Shown: positions 1 to 11,138 of the stretch, one piece after another
Layout of the letters: each line of letters begins with the position of its first letter
Numbering within the stretch: position 1 is the first letter of the stretch
Source of the DNA: Acidimicrobiales bacterium
GTDB taxonomy: Bacteria; Actinomycetota; Acidimicrobiia; Acidimicrobiales; RAAP-2
Direction of reading: 5' to 3'
Assembly (NCBI GenBank): GCA_025351385.1
Contig: JANXWA010000034.1
Span: 94,406-128,677, forward strand
Length of the DNA: 34,272 bases
The notes under the pieces: model-generated
The model's input: the letters and a program-made list of their open reading frames with translations, nothing else
Databases searched by the model: none
What the model was told of the DNA's origin: nothing
Made by a program: the position numbers and the translations under genes

Positions 1-1037
1 CCGAACCCGGCCGTCCTCGTCGCCTCCATCATCGCGGTGACGTCGTCGCGCTTCACGCGAAGCCCGTAGCGCACGCCGTCGAAGCGCGCGAGGTTGCTCG
101 ACGCCTCGGCCGGCGCGATGAGGTAGTAGGCGGAGAGCCCCAAGCGGAACTCGGGGATCGACAGCTCCACCACGGTGGCGCCGGCCTCGCGCAACGCCGC
201 GACGGCCTGGTCGACCGACGCGACCACGTCGGGGTCGGCGCCGTCGACGAGCTCGCGCACCAGGGCGATGCGCTTGCCAACGACGCCGCTCTCGACGTGG
301 GCGACGAGCGACGGGGCGGGCTCGGGCAGCGACGTCGAGTCCATCGGGTCGTGCCCGGCGATGGCCTCGAGCACGATCGCCGCGTCCATCACGGTCTTGG
401 TCAGTGGTCCGATCTGGTCGAGCGAGCTCGCGAAGGCGATCAGGCCGTAGCGCGAGACGAGGCCGTAGGAGGGCTTCACCCCGACGAGCCCGCAAAGCGC
501 TGCGGGCTGGCGGATCGATCCGCCCGTGTCGCTGCCGATCGCGATCGGGGTCATGTCGGCCGCGACCGCGGCCGCCGAGCCGCCCGAGGAGCCTCCCGGA
601 ACCCGCGAGGGGTTGAGGGGGTTCTTCGTCGGCCCGAAGGCTGAGTTCTCAGTCGACGAACCCATGGCGAACTCGTCGAGGTTGGTCTTGCCCACCGGCA
701 CAGCGCCGGCGGCGAGCAGTCGGTCGACCACCGTCGCGTTGTACGGCGGGCGCCAGCCCTCGAGGATCCTCGACGAGCACGTGGTCGGGACGCCGTTCTG
801 GCAGAGGTTGTCCTTCAGCGCGACCGGCACGCCGGCGAGAGGGCCGACCGCCTCGCCCCGCGCGACCCTCTCGTCGATTCGCGAGGCCGCCGCCCGGGCG
901 CCCTTTTCGTCGACGTGGAGAAAGACGTTCAGCTCCTCATTGCGCTCGCGCACCGCGGACAGGGCCGCGTTCAGCTCGGCCATCGCGGTCGTCGCCCCGC
1001 TTCGCACCTCGCGCGCAACCTGCTCGGCGGTCTTCAC
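1..1037 (-). CDS. gatA: Glutamyl-tRNA(Gln)/aspartyl-tRNA(Asn) amidotransferase subunit A, C-terminus cut by window edge
   Basis: GatA releases ammonia from glutamine so that GatCAB can convert mischarged Glu-tRNA(Gln) or Asp-tRNA(Asn) to the correct aminoacyl-tRNA. The 345 codons present carry the amidase-signature triad: Lys75 in V-A-L-K-D-N, Ser150 in P-G-G-S-S-G-G-S and nucleophile Ser174 in D-T-G-G-S-I. Family proteins run to about 480-490 residues, so roughly the last 140 lie beyond base 1. The GTG start at 1037 is chosen because it overlaps the gatC stop as GTGA, which suggests translational coupling. This start gives the triad the spacing usual for GatA. gatB is not in the window; it could lie just beyond the left edge. 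Confidence 0.96.
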   Translation of the reverse strand, partial: MKTAEQVAREVRSGATTAMAELNAALSAVRERNEELNVFLHVDEKGARAAASRIDERVARGEAVGPLAGVPVALKDNLCQNGVPTTCSSRILEGWRPPYNATVVDRLLAAGAVPVGKTNLDEFAMGSSTENSAFGPTKNPLNPSRVPGGSSGGSAAAVAADMTPIAIGSDTGGSIRQPAALCGLVGVKPSYGLVSRYGLIAFASSLDQIGPLTKTVMDAAIVLEAIAGHDPMDSTSLPEPAPSLVAHVESGVVGKRIALVRELVDGADPDVVASVDQAVAALREAGATVVELSIPEFRLGLSAYYLIAPAEASSNLARFDGVRYGLRVKRDDVTAMMEATRTAGF

Positions 1038-1336
1038 GGCGACTCGCCCATTATTCGCGGCACGGCGAATCGGTGGTCCTGGCTGTCAGGCGCCATGGCG
1101 AGCACGACGTCACGCTCGAGGCTCGGCCGCACGACGTCGTCGCGCACGACGTTGATGAGACCGAAGGGGTGGGCCGTCGCGACGACACCCTCGAGGTCGA
1201 GCGAGGCCATGTCGTTGGCGTGCTCGAGGACCTGGCCGAGCTGCTCGGTGAACATGTCGAGCTCGGCGTCACTCAAGGTGAGTCGCGCCAGACGCGCGAC
1301 GTGGGCGACGTCCTCACGGCGAAGAGGTGAGCTCAC
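1034..1336 (-). CDS. gatC: Glutamyl-tRNA(Gln)/aspartyl-tRNA(Asn) amidotransferase subunit C
   Basis: This 100-residue protein is the small GatC subunit, which wraps around and stabilises the GatA-GatB interface. The N-terminal [15 protein letters not shown] and the following [11 protein letters not shown] are the usual GatC signature, and the C-terminus has the R-x-D-V-V-R-P-S-L and F-A-V-P-R-I motifs. The GTG start at 1336 overlaps the stop of the upstream hydrolase by four bases (GTGA), and its own stop overlaps gatA in the same way. The hydrolase, gatC and gatA are therefore probably one translationally coupled transcript. Longer readings upstream in this frame run into the hydrolase gene and are not believable. 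Confidence 0.95.
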   Translation of the reverse strand: MSSPLRREDVAHVARLARLTLSDAELDMFTEQLGQVLEHANDMASLDLEGVVATAHPFGLINVVRDDVVRPSLERDVVLAMAPDSQDHRFAVPRIMGESP

Positions 1337-2079
1337 GAGAACACCGTGGCCAGGAACTCCATTGTCGCGCTCTCGACCAGTTCGCGGTCGTTGTCGAGGG
1401 TCGCCACGTGATACGAGTCCTCGAGCCACACCAGCTCGGTCGGCCCGGTCACCGAGGCCATGTAGTCGTCGCAGTTGTTCCAGTACACGACGTGGTCCTC
1501 GCGGCTCACGATCAAGAGAGTGGGCGCGGTGATCCTCGAGAGGCCCGCGTGGACGGTCTTGATGCCCTCGATCAGGGTCTTCAAGCTGCGCATCGGCGTG
1601 CCGGCGTACGCGAACCCGTCGCCGCCGTTCTTGAGGTCCGAGCCGATGCCGTCGACGACCTCGAGGCCGGCGTCGATCAACTGGTCGATCGCGTTCTCGT
1701 CGGCCTCGCCGGGCGACGTCACGATCGGGTTGATCAGCACCGACCCGACGACCGGACGCTCCTCGGCGACGAGGGTACTGAGTCCGCCGCCCATCGACAG
1801 TCCGACCACGGCGACGCGCGCGCACCGGGCGGCGAGCTCATCGAAGGACGCCAGCGCCGCGCCGGACCAGTCGGACCAGGTCTTCGTCGTCAGATCCTCG
1901 ATGGTGGTGCCGTGGCCCGGCAGCAAGGGGAGCTCGACCGTGTAGCCGGCGCCCGCGGCGCGAAGAGCGAGCGAGCGCATGGTGGCCGGACCGGCCGTGA
2001 ATCCGTGCAGCACCAACACGCCGAACGGGCCACCCGGGGACGAGAACGGCTCTTGGCCCTTCACAATTTCGAGAGTCAT
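1333..2079 (-). CDS. Alpha/beta hydrolase, carboxylesterase / monoacylglycerol-lipase type
   Basis: This 248-residue serine hydrolase resembles Est30-type carboxylesterases, which cleave short to medium acyl esters or monoglycerides. It shows L-H-G-F-T-A-G near residues 24-30 (oxyanion-hole region), P-G-H-G at 54-57, nucleophile Ser95 in G-L-S-M-G-G, acid Asp195 in S-R-E-D-H-V-V and His224 in S-Y-H-V. That is a complete catalytic triad. No signal peptide is seen, so it is probably cytoplasmic. It leads the gatC-gatA transcript with GTGA overlap, an association that may only reflect shared expression. A TAGGCT hexamer lies eight bases before the ATG, so transcription may begin at or next to the start codon. 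The true substrate cannot be read from the sequence. Confidence 0.9.
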   Translation of the reverse strand: MTLEIVKGQEPFSSPGGPFGVLVLHGFTAGPATMRSLALRAAGAGYTVELPLLPGHGTTIEDLTTKTWSDWSGAALASFDELAARCARVAVVGLSMGGGLSTLVAEERPVVGSVLINPIVTSPGEADENAIDQLIDAGLEVVDGIGSDLKNGGDGFAYAGTPMRSLKTLIEGIKTVHAGLSRITAPTLLIVSREDHVVYWNNCDDYMASVTGPTELVWLEDSYHVATLDNDRELVESATMEFLATVFS

Positions 2080-2087
2080 AGGCCTAG

Positions 2088-2093
2088 AGCCTA
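2088..2093 (-). promoter_or_regulatory. Candidate -10 element (TAGGCT) for the hydrolase-gatC-gatA transcript
   Basis: On the minus strand TAGGCT is followed by eight bases and the hydrolase ATG at 2079. Spacing is one or two bases longer than the other leaderless-type promoters here, so the mRNA may have a leader of zero to two bases. No clear -35 is seen. Confidence 0.45.
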
Positions 2094-2102
2094 CCTACTG
2101 CG

Positions 2103-3713
2103 CTAAATGGACGGCTTCGTGCGGGGCCGCGGAATCGAGTGGATGAAGAGCGCCGAGAAGAGTCCTACCGCGCCGACGCAGGCCCCGATGAAGAACGGCA
2201 GCTGGAAGGTCGCCAGCAGCGCCGCGCCGGGCTTCGCGTGGCCCAGGTGGTGGCGATGCACGAGCGCCTGCTGCACCGTCTCGAGCACCTGGATGCCCGC
2301 GACCTCGCCGACCTGCATCGCGAGCATCTGGGCCGCGGTCATGACGCCGAACTCGTTCGGCTTGACCTCGTTGGCCATGACCGAGCTCGACGACGGCATC
2401 GCGACGCCCATGCCGAGGCCCGACAGCGCGAGAGCAACCGCGATCATCCAGGTGCCCGAGCTCGGCGACAGCAATGCGAACAGGCCCAGCGACGCGGTGA
2501 GGAACGTGGCCCCCGCGATGGCGCTCACCCGCTCGCCAATACGCACGGCCACGTAGCCCGCGATCGGCGAGCAGAGAGAGAACGTGATGGGCCGCGCGAT
2601 GGCCAGCGCGCCGACGTGCGGGATCGAGTAGCCGTAGCCCTGCTCCATCAACAGCGGAAAGAGGAAGAAGGCGCCGAAGTAGGCGAAGTTCGCCGTCGCG
2701 CGCAACACCATCGGCATCACGAAGTTACGCCGTCTGAAGTAGTGCGCGGGGATGAGCGGATTGCGTGCGGTGCGGATCCGCTGGACGAACGAGAGGGTCA
2801 TCAACGCCGACAGGGCGAACGCGGAGAGGCACCATACACTCGACCAGCCGACGCTCGGGCCGATCGAGAGGCCCAGCATCAGCGTCGTGACGGCGAGTGA
2901 GAGCGACCAGCTGCCCAGCCAGTCCATCCGCTTGAACTCGAGCCTGGCCTCGGCCTTCTTCTGGACCTCCTCAGCGTGCGTGCCGCGGCGCTTGGGCAGC
3001 ACGATTGACACCACACAAAAGGCCACCACGAGCAGAACCAGCTGGAACCAGAAGAGCGCCCGCCACCCGTAGGCCGCGATGATGGGGGCGCCGAGCGACA
3101 CCCCGATGACCGGTCCCCCGGCGCCCACGAGGCTCCACCATCCCATCGCCTTCACCCGCTCCTCGCGCCCGAAGACCATGTTGATCAGCGCTCCCGACGC
3201 CGTGCCCGTCGCCGCCCCCTGGATGCCGTCGAGCGCTCGAGCGAAGAGCAGCATGTCGACGTTGTGCGCGACCGCGGTCAGAATCGCCGAGACCATGGCC
3301 CCGAGCAGCCCGAAAAGGTAGAGCCGGCGGTGGCCGTAGATGTCGCCGGTCTTCCCGAGGATCGGGGCCGCCAGGCCGTAGGCGAGCAGGGGGCCGACCA
3401 TCGTCCACGTCAGCACCGTCACGCTCGTGTGGAACTGCGTCGCCACGGTCGGCAGCGCCACGATGAAGACGGTGAAGGTGAAGTTGAGCGCGAACAGGCC
3501 CGCCAGCAGCGACCACAGGACCCACCACTCGTAACGCGACGAACCCTCGGCGCGCGCTTGCACGCGGTGGCGCAGCATCCGCAGCCAGTTGAGGTCGCTC
3601 CCCGCCTCGTTGCCGAGCGTGCCGAAGGCCTCCGCGCCGGGATCGGTGCGGGCGTTCAGAAGCCCGTCGGGGTCCTCGCGGTCCAGATGCGCCGCCGGGC
3701 GCTCGTCGCTCAC
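2103..3713 (-). CDS. MFS transporter, drug:H+ antiporter family
   Basis: This 536-residue membrane protein belongs to the major facilitator superfamily, probably the EmrB/QacA-like drug exporters. A hydrophilic N-terminus of about 60 residues (rich in D, R and E) precedes the first membrane helix at about 64-90. Motif A reads G-D-I-Y-G-H-R-R at about 123-130, and about 12-14 hydrophobic segments follow. A charged cytoplasmic loop (K-R-R-G-T-H-A-E-E-V-Q) lies mid-protein. The GTG start at 3713 overlaps the stop of the short-chain dehydrogenase as GTGA, so the two are co-translated and may act on a related compound. The cargo is unknown. The stop lies 23 bases before the hydrolase start, which seems to have its own promoter. 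Confidence 0.88.
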   Translation of the reverse strand: MSDERPAAHLDREDPDGLLNARTDPGAEAFGTLGNEAGSDLNWLRMLRHRVQARAEGSSRYEWWVLWSLLAGLFALNFTFTVFIVALPTVATQFHTSVTVLTWTMVGPLLAYGLAAPILGKTGDIYGHRRLYLFGLLGAMVSAILTAVAHNVDMLLFARALDGIQGAATGTASGALINMVFGREERVKAMGWWSLVGAGGPVIGVSLGAPIIAAYGWRALFWFQLVLLVVAFCVVSIVLPKRRGTHAEEVQKKAEARLEFKRMDWLGSWSLSLAVTTLMLGLSIGPSVGWSSVWCLSAFALSALMTLSFVQRIRTARNPLIPAHYFRRRNFVMPMVLRATANFAYFGAFFLFPLLMEQGYGYSIPHVGALAIARPITFSLCSPIAGYVAVRIGERVSAIAGATFLTASLGLFALLSPSSGTWMIAVALALSGLGMGVAMPSSSSVMANEVKPNEFGVMTAAQMLAMQVGEVAGIQVLETVQQALVHRHHLGHAKPGAALLATFQLPFFIGACVGAVGLFSALFIHSIPRPRTKPSI

Positions 3714-4588
3714 TTCAGCAGAGTGGGCAGTTGCGCAGCGAGTTCACTGACCGTCCATCGGTCGTTCTTCTCGAGGGTGTCGGTCATGGTCCAGTTCTGG
3801 AACCGGCGCACGGTGCCGCCCTGGACGAAGAACGTCTGGCCGGTCGCCTCACAGTCCTCCATCGCGAGCGTCGCGACGAGTGGCGAGATGTTGGCTGGGT
3901 CCCACACGTCGAAGACCGCCGCGTCCGAGGGCTTCACGACGTGGTCGGAGAGCCCCGGCGTGGACTCGGTCATCCGGGTTCGCGCGGCGGGGGCGATCGC
4001 GTTGGCGCGCACGCCGTAGCGTCCGAGCTCCTCGGCGATGATGACGGTGAAGGCCGCGATGCCAGCCTTGGCGGCGCCGTAATTGGATTGGCCGATGTTG
4101 CCGAGCAGCCCCGACGTCGACGACGTGTTGATGATTGACGCCTTCACCGGGTCGCCGGCCTTGGCCCGCTCGCGCCAGTACGTCGCGGCGTGGCGCGACG
4201 GGACGAAGTGGCCCTTCAGGTGGACCTTGATGACCGCGTCCCAGTCGTCCTCGCTCAAGTTGACGAGCACCCGGTCGCGCAAGATCCCGGCGTTGTTCAC
4301 GAGCACGTGCAACTCGCCGAAGGTGTCCAGCGCGGTCTGGATGAGGCGCTGGCCGCCCTCCCAGTCCGCCACGTTGTCGTGGTTCGCGACGGCCTCGCCG
4401 CCCATGGCCTTGATCTCGGCGACGACCTCCTCGGCCGGTGTGGCGACCTGGTCCGATCCGTCGAGCCCACCACCAAGGTCGTTGACGACGACCTTGGCAC
4501 CCTCGGCGGCGAACAGCAGGGCGTGCTCGCGTCCGATTCCGCGGCCGGCTCCGGTGATAATTGCTACGCGACCGTCCAGTGCACCCAT
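3710..4588 (-). CDS. Short-chain dehydrogenase/reductase, MFE-2/HSD17B4-like
   Basis: This 292-residue classical SDR has the cofactor motif T-G-A-G-R-G-I-G at 12-19, N-N-A-G at 98-101, catalytic Ser157 in N-T-S-S, Tyr170 in S-N-Y-G-A-A-K and Lys174. Asp37 at the end of the second strand (V-N-D-L-G-G) favours NAD(H) over NADP(H). Together with the G-R-V-A-I-I-T-G start, this resembles the dehydrogenase part of peroxisomal multifunctional enzyme type 2 and the actinobacterial relatives used on hydroxyacyl-CoA or steroid substrates. The substrate is inferred from family only. The ATG at 4588 has a good ribosome binding site, AAAGGGGA, five bases upstream. Its stop overlaps the MFS transporter. 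Confidence 0.9.
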   Translation of the reverse strand: MGALDGRVAIITGAGRGIGREHALLFAAEGAKVVVNDLGGGLDGSDQVATPAEEVVAEIKAMGGEAVANHDNVADWEGGQRLIQTALDTFGELHVLVNNAGILRDRVLVNLSEDDWDAVIKVHLKGHFVPSRHAATYWRERAKAGDPVKASIINTSSTSGLLGNIGQSNYGAAKAGIAAFTVIIAEELGRYGVRANAIAPAARTRMTESTPGLSDHVVKPSDAAVFDVWDPANISPLVATLAMEDCEATGQTFFVQGGTVRRFQNWTMTDTLEKNDRWTVSELAAQLPTLLK

Positions 4589-4618
4589 GGTGTCCCCTTT
4601 GAAAGATGTGGTGACCCG

Positions 4619-4624
4619 ATTGTA
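4619..4624 (-). promoter_or_regulatory. Candidate -10 element (TACAAT) for the SDR-MFS transcript
   Basis: TACAAT lies 30 bases before the SDR start on the minus strand, followed by AAAGGGGA as ribosome binding site. This gives a leadered mRNA, unlike most first genes here. A -35 hexamer is not obvious at 16-18 bases. Confidence 0.35.
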
Positions 4625-4643
4625 ACGAGCAATCTGAAGGCCC

Positions 4644-4940
4644 CTAGACCTGACCTCGTCGCCAGAAGTAGGGGGGACGGGCGTGCGCGTGGTAGTGGTC
4701 GGGGATGTTGCGCATGTGGTCGTCGACCTTCCAGTTGCCCCGGCCGAGCGCCTCGTCGGCGACGAGGCCGAGGGCCCCGAGGAGCCGTACGCGCACCTCG
4801 TCGGGCGGCGCCGAGTCGTGGACGCGCCACACCACCATCGGCACGAGGCAGATCTCGCAGTCCGCGATCCAGCAGTCGTCGTCCTGGAAGTACCGCGTCG
4901 TCACGACCGCGGCCTCGCAGAGGTCACAGTCGAGCCTCAT
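4644..4940 (-). CDS. Small conserved Cys/His-rich protein with zinc-ribbon-like cysteines and a HIT-like histidine run
   Basis: This 98-residue protein has two Cys pairs, C5-x-x-C8 and C28-x-x-C31, which could bind one zinc. Between them and after is D-C-W-I-A-D-C-E-I-C-L-V-P-M-V-V-W-R. Near the end is I-P-D-H-Y-H-A-H-A (79-87), which matches the H-x-H-x-H pattern of HIT-family nucleotide hydrolases. I believe similar proteins occur widely in Actinobacteria as uncharacterised proteins, but I cannot name a function. The ATG at 4940 overlaps the stop of the PASTA kinase homologue as ATGA, so it is translationally coupled and probably works with, or is at least expressed with, that protein. A longer in-frame reading to 5378 lies antisense-like within the kinase gene and is rejected. 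Confidence 0.8.
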   Translation of the reverse strand: MRLDCDLCEAAVVTTRYFQDDDCWIADCEICLVPMVVWRVHDSAPPDEVRVRLLGALGLVADEALGRGNWKVDDHMRNIPDHYHAHARPPYFWRRGQV

Positions 4941-6829
4941 TTCACATTCAACGAGACCGTAGAGAGTCGCTTGACCTTCGTGCCCGCGGCCGGGATCTGC
5001 GACACGACGCTCGTCCACGTGGGATTGGGGCCGGAGCCCGGCCCGCTGGTCGTGTAGTAGAGGCCGACGGCCTTCATCGCGGCCAAGACCTGAGCCTCGT
5101 TCTTCCCGACGACGTTGGGCATCGAGACGAGCGGCTGGGCGACCGTGGTGGTGGTCGTTGACGTGGTTGACGTGGTTGTCGCGCCGGCGACCGTCGTCGT
5201 GGTCGTGCCCGAGGCGACCGTGGTGGTGGTGGTCGAGGTGCCCGTCCCCTTCGAGAGCGCCAGCACCAGCGTCGAGTGCAGCGGGACGGCCGGCGGTGCC
5301 GGCCTGTTCTTGTAGAGGATCTTGGCGACCCGCCCGGCCGGCACGACGGCGCTCGTCACCGAGGCCGAGCTCGGACACTGTGCGCTGATCTTCTTCTTCG
5401 CGAGCTGCGCGGTCGCCGTGCCGCAGTCCTCTCCGATCAGGGTGGCGGGCAGCGTGACCATGACCGGGCCGTCCGAGATCGTGACCGTGATGACCTGGCC
5501 GCTCTTGGCGCCGGTGCCCGCCGCCGGGCTCTGCGAGATGATCCCGTTCTTGGCAACGGACGACGAGTTGGCGTGCTGGTTCGCCGTCACCGTGAAGCCG
5601 TCAGCCTGCAGTTGCGTCGCCGCCTCGGAGAGGGTCAGGTTGGTCAGGGAGGGGACGTTGTGGTTCTGGCTGAAGAGGCCGAGCTTCCACGCGGCTCCCC
5701 CGCCGACCGCGACGACCACGAGCAGCAGCGCGGCGAAGAAGAACGCCAGTCGGCGGTTGCGCGGCGGTCGCTCGTAGTCGATGTGCTCGAGCCCGAGCGG
5801 CGCGGCGCGGCGCGGCGACGGCGCGGCGCTACCCGGGACCCAGTCGTCGGCCGCGCGAACCCTCACGGGTCGGGGCGTGCGCGGGGGGATCGACGAGGTG
5901 GTGCCGGTGATCTGGTCGGGCGAGGGCGGTCGAAAGCCGATGGAGCTGCGCGGCTCGGTCGGCGTGAACTGGGCCAGAAGCGGCACCTCGCCTCGGACGG
6001 GCGCCACCACCAGGGGCGTTGCGTCGCTCACCACGCCCGAGAGACGGCTCGCGAACGGCTCGGCGTCGAGGCGTAGACGCGGGTCGGGCACCGCGGCCTG
6101 GGCGAGCAGCATGTCGAGGGTGCCGAGCTCGGGGCGTACGGGCAGCGACGAGTTGATGCGCGCGCGCAGCACCGCCTCGGGCGTCATGCCCTCGAAGGCC
6201 GTGGTGCCGGTGACGGCCTCGAAGATGATGAGGGCCAGCGCGTAGACGTCGCTCTTGGGTCCGGCCGGATCGCCGATGGCCTGCTCGGGGCTGAGGTAGC
6301 GCACGTCGTCGAGCGTGAAACGCTCGCGGTAGGCCGTAGAGAGGCCGGCCAACGCGATGTCGCTCAGACGGACCCGACCCTCCGCGTCGAAGAGCAGCTT
6401 CGACGGCGAGAGCGACCCGTGCACGAATCCGTTGTCGTGGACGTAGCCCAGCGCGCTCGCGACGTCGCGGCCGAGTCGGGCGCCGTCGTCGACGCTGAGT
6501 CGACGTCCCGACGCGAGTATGTCCTCGAGCGAGCCGCCCGTCAGGAACTCGGTGATCATGAAGATCGCCCCGCCCTCCTGGCCCCCGTCGTAGACGCGCG
6601 CGAGGTGGGGGTGGCTCAAGGTCGCGGCGCGCACGATGCGGTCGCGAAAGGCCCGACGGACATCCTCGTGCTCCGCCAATCGCGGCAACAGCACCTTCAC
6701 GACGACCGTGCGCTGCAGGGAGAGGTCTTGGGCGACGTAGACCTCAGCCGTCTGGCCGACGCCGAGCAGCTCGTCGATGCGGTAGCGGTTGACCAGGTGG
6801 TGACCGGAGGAGAAGGTGGACGGTGGCAT
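4937..6829 (-). CDS. PASTA-domain Ser/Thr protein-kinase homologue, predicted pseudokinase
   Basis: This 630-residue protein is laid out like PknB/StkP: kinase domain about 12-265, juxtamembrane linker, one membrane helix at about 361-379, and extracellular PASTA repeats at about 391-453, 454-527 (degenerate) and 566-630. A Thr-rich linker precedes the last repeat. The glycine loop G-V-G-Q-T-A-E-V and ATP lysine Lys45 (V-V-V-K) remain. The catalytic loop, however, reads H-G-S-L-S-P-S-K at 137-144 instead of H-R-D-L-K-P-x-N, so the catalytic Asp, the Lys and the metal-binding Asn are all lost. DFG reads D-I-A (157-159) and the alpha-C Glu is Arg64. It is probably a muropeptide-sensing scaffold or regulator rather than an active kinase. 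ATG 6829 is preferred, with AGGTAAGG 12 bases upstream; a TTG at 6841 is possible. Confidence 0.9.
   Translation of the reverse strand: MPPSTFSSGHHLVNRYRIDELLGVGQTAEVYVAQDLSLQRTVVVKVLLPRLAEHEDVRRAFRDRIVRAATLSHPHLARVYDGGQEGGAIFMITEFLTGGSLEDILASGRRLSVDDGARLGRDVASALGYVHDNGFVHGSLSPSKLLFDAEGRVRLSDIALAGLSTAYRERFTLDDVRYLSPEQAIGDPAGPKSDVYALALIIFEAVTGTTAFEGMTPEAVLRARINSSLPVRPELGTLDMLLAQAAVPDPRLRLDAEPFASRLSGVVSDATPLVVAPVRGEVPLLAQFTPTEPRSSIGFRPPSPDQITGTTSSIPPRTPRPVRVRAADDWVPGSAAPSPRRAAPLGLEHIDYERPPRNRRLAFFFAALLLVVVAVGGGAAWKLGLFSQNHNVPSLTNLTLSEAATQLQADGFTVTANQHANSSSVAKNGIISQSPAAGTGAKSGQVITVTISDGPVMVTLPATLIGEDCGTATAQLAKKKISAQCPSSASVTSAVVPAGRVAKILYKNRPAPPAVPLHSTLVLALSKGTGTSTTTTTVASGTTTTTVAGATTTSTTSTTTTTVAQPLVSMPNVVGKNEAQVLAAMKAVGLYYTTSGPGSGPNPTWTSVVSQIPAAGTKVKRLSTVSLNVK
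5141..5245 (-). repeat. Thr-rich low-complexity coding repeat in the PASTA protein linker
   Basis: Three imperfect copies of a unit encoding T-T-T-T-T-V-A-x (residues about 529-563) appear on the plus strand as runs of gaccgtggtggtggt-type sequence. They encode an extracellular, probably extended or glycosylated linker before the last PASTA domain. Such T-T-T-T-V tracts are frequent in Acidimicrobiia. Copy number may vary between strains. Confidence 0.8.
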
Positions 6830-6857
6830 GGGCGTAACCAACCTTACCTAGGTGCGT

Positions 6858-9946
<3,089 letters not shown>

Positions 9947-9974
9947 CGTCCCAGTCTGCCAGCCGAGGGGATCG

Positions 9975-11138
9975 CTATGCCTCGTCGCGGAGCTTGTAGA
10001 CGACCGACGAGAGAATGCGAATGAGGACGTCGACGTCCTGCGGGGTCGTCTCGGGGCCCATCGAAAGGCGTAGCGAGCCCCGGGCCCGCTCCACCGGCAC
10101 CCCCATCGCGGCGAGTACGTGACTCGGTTCGGCGGCGCCGCTCGAACAGCTCGCAGCAGCCGAAGCGCACACGCCCTCCTGGTCGAGCAGGAAGAGCAAC
10201 TCGTCGCTGGCGAGCCCCTCGAACGTCAGGTGCACCGTGCCGGGGACCCGAAACGCCTCGAGCGCCGTGATCCGGCAGCCCGGCAGCAGGCTGAGGGCCA
10301 CGGTCAGCTTGGACTGGAACGACGTCACCCGTTCGGCGACGTCGGCCAACTCCTTCAACGTCACGCGAACAGCGGCGGCCAATCCGACGGCCGCGGCCAC
10401 GTCGACCGTGCCGCCCCGTCGACCCCGCTCCTGTCCCCCGCCGGGCACCACCGCATCGAGGTCCACGTCGTTGCGCAGTATCAGCGCCCCACTGCTCACC
10501 GGCCCGCCGATCTTGTGGGCGCAGATCGAGATCATGTCGATCGAGGCGGTCACCATCGAAAGATTGAGCCACGGCGCGCCGGCCACGGCGTCGGTGTGGG
10601 TCGTCACCCCGCCGGGGATCAGGCTCTTCGCCATCGCGTTCACCCCTTCGAGGGGCTGGCGCACGCCGGTCTCGTTGTTCACCGCCATGACGCTCACGAT
10701 CGCGGAGTCCTCGCTCAGGACCGATTCGAGTGAGTCCAGGTCGAGGACGCCGTCGTGGTCGACGTCGACGTAGGCCACGCTGACGCTCTCGAAGTCGCGC
10801 GCCATCTTCTCGGCCGCGTCGATGATGGCGTGGTGCTCGATGCGCGAGATGATGATCTGGGACCGTTCGTGGGTGCGGCGGTGGTGGTTCGTCACGCCCG
10901 CGACCGCCAGGTCGCACGACTCGGTGCCGCCTCCGGTGAAGATCACCCCGCCGGGCTTGGCCCCCACGAAGGCCGCCACCTCGTCACGGGCCTCCTCGAT
11001 GGCCCGGCGGGCCTGTCGAGCGGCCCGGTGGCTCCCCGAGGGGTTGCCGACCACGCCGTGCAACCATGGCTCCATGGCCTCGGCGACCTCGTCGCGACGT
11101 GGAGCGGACGCAGCGTGGTCGAAGTAGTACAGGCTCAC
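9975..11138 (-). CDS. Cysteine desulfurase (NifS/IscS family)
   Basis: This 387-residue class V PLP enzyme converts cysteine to alanine and an enzyme-bound persulfide. It has G-G-T-E-S near 70-74, N-N-E-T-G at 154-158, PLP Lys209 in A-H-K-I-G-G-P and the sulfur-accepting Cys331 in A-A-S-C-S-S-G. P-S-H-V-L and R-G-S-L-R-L-S near the end are typical. The motif around the PLP-binding Asp reads H-T-D-A-V-A-G-A-P (181-189), so the Gln usually three residues after the Asp is Ala. The GTG start at 11138 overlaps the aldehyde dehydrogenase stop as GTGA and gives the usual Y-F-D-H-A-A beginning. The mnmA gene directly downstream suggests it supplies sulfur for tRNA thiolation, perhaps also for Fe-S clusters. 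Confidence 0.93.
   Translation of the reverse strand: MSLYYFDHAASAPRRDEVAEAMEPWLHGVVGNPSGSHRAARQARRAIEEARDEVAAFVGAKPGGVIFTGGGTESCDLAVAGVTNHHRRTHERSQIIISRIEHHAIIDAAEKMARDFESVSVAYVDVDHDGVLDLDSLESVLSEDSAIVSVMAVNNETGVRQPLEGVNAMAKSLIPGGVTTHTDAVAGAPWLNLSMVTASIDMISICAHKIGGPVSSGALILRNDVDLDAVVPGGGQERGRRGGTVDVAAAVGLAAAVRVTLKELADVAERVTSFQSKLTVALSLLPGCRITALEAFRVPGTVHLTFEGLASDELLFLLDQEGVCASAAASCSSGAAEPSHVLAAMGVPVERARGSLRLSMGPETTPQDVDVLIRILSSVVYKLRDEA

Noticed and set aside
5141-5245. Short tandem repeats that might suggest a CRISPR or intergenic repeat array
   Set aside because: They are in frame and encode a Thr-rich linker; there are no unique spacers and no cas genes nearby.
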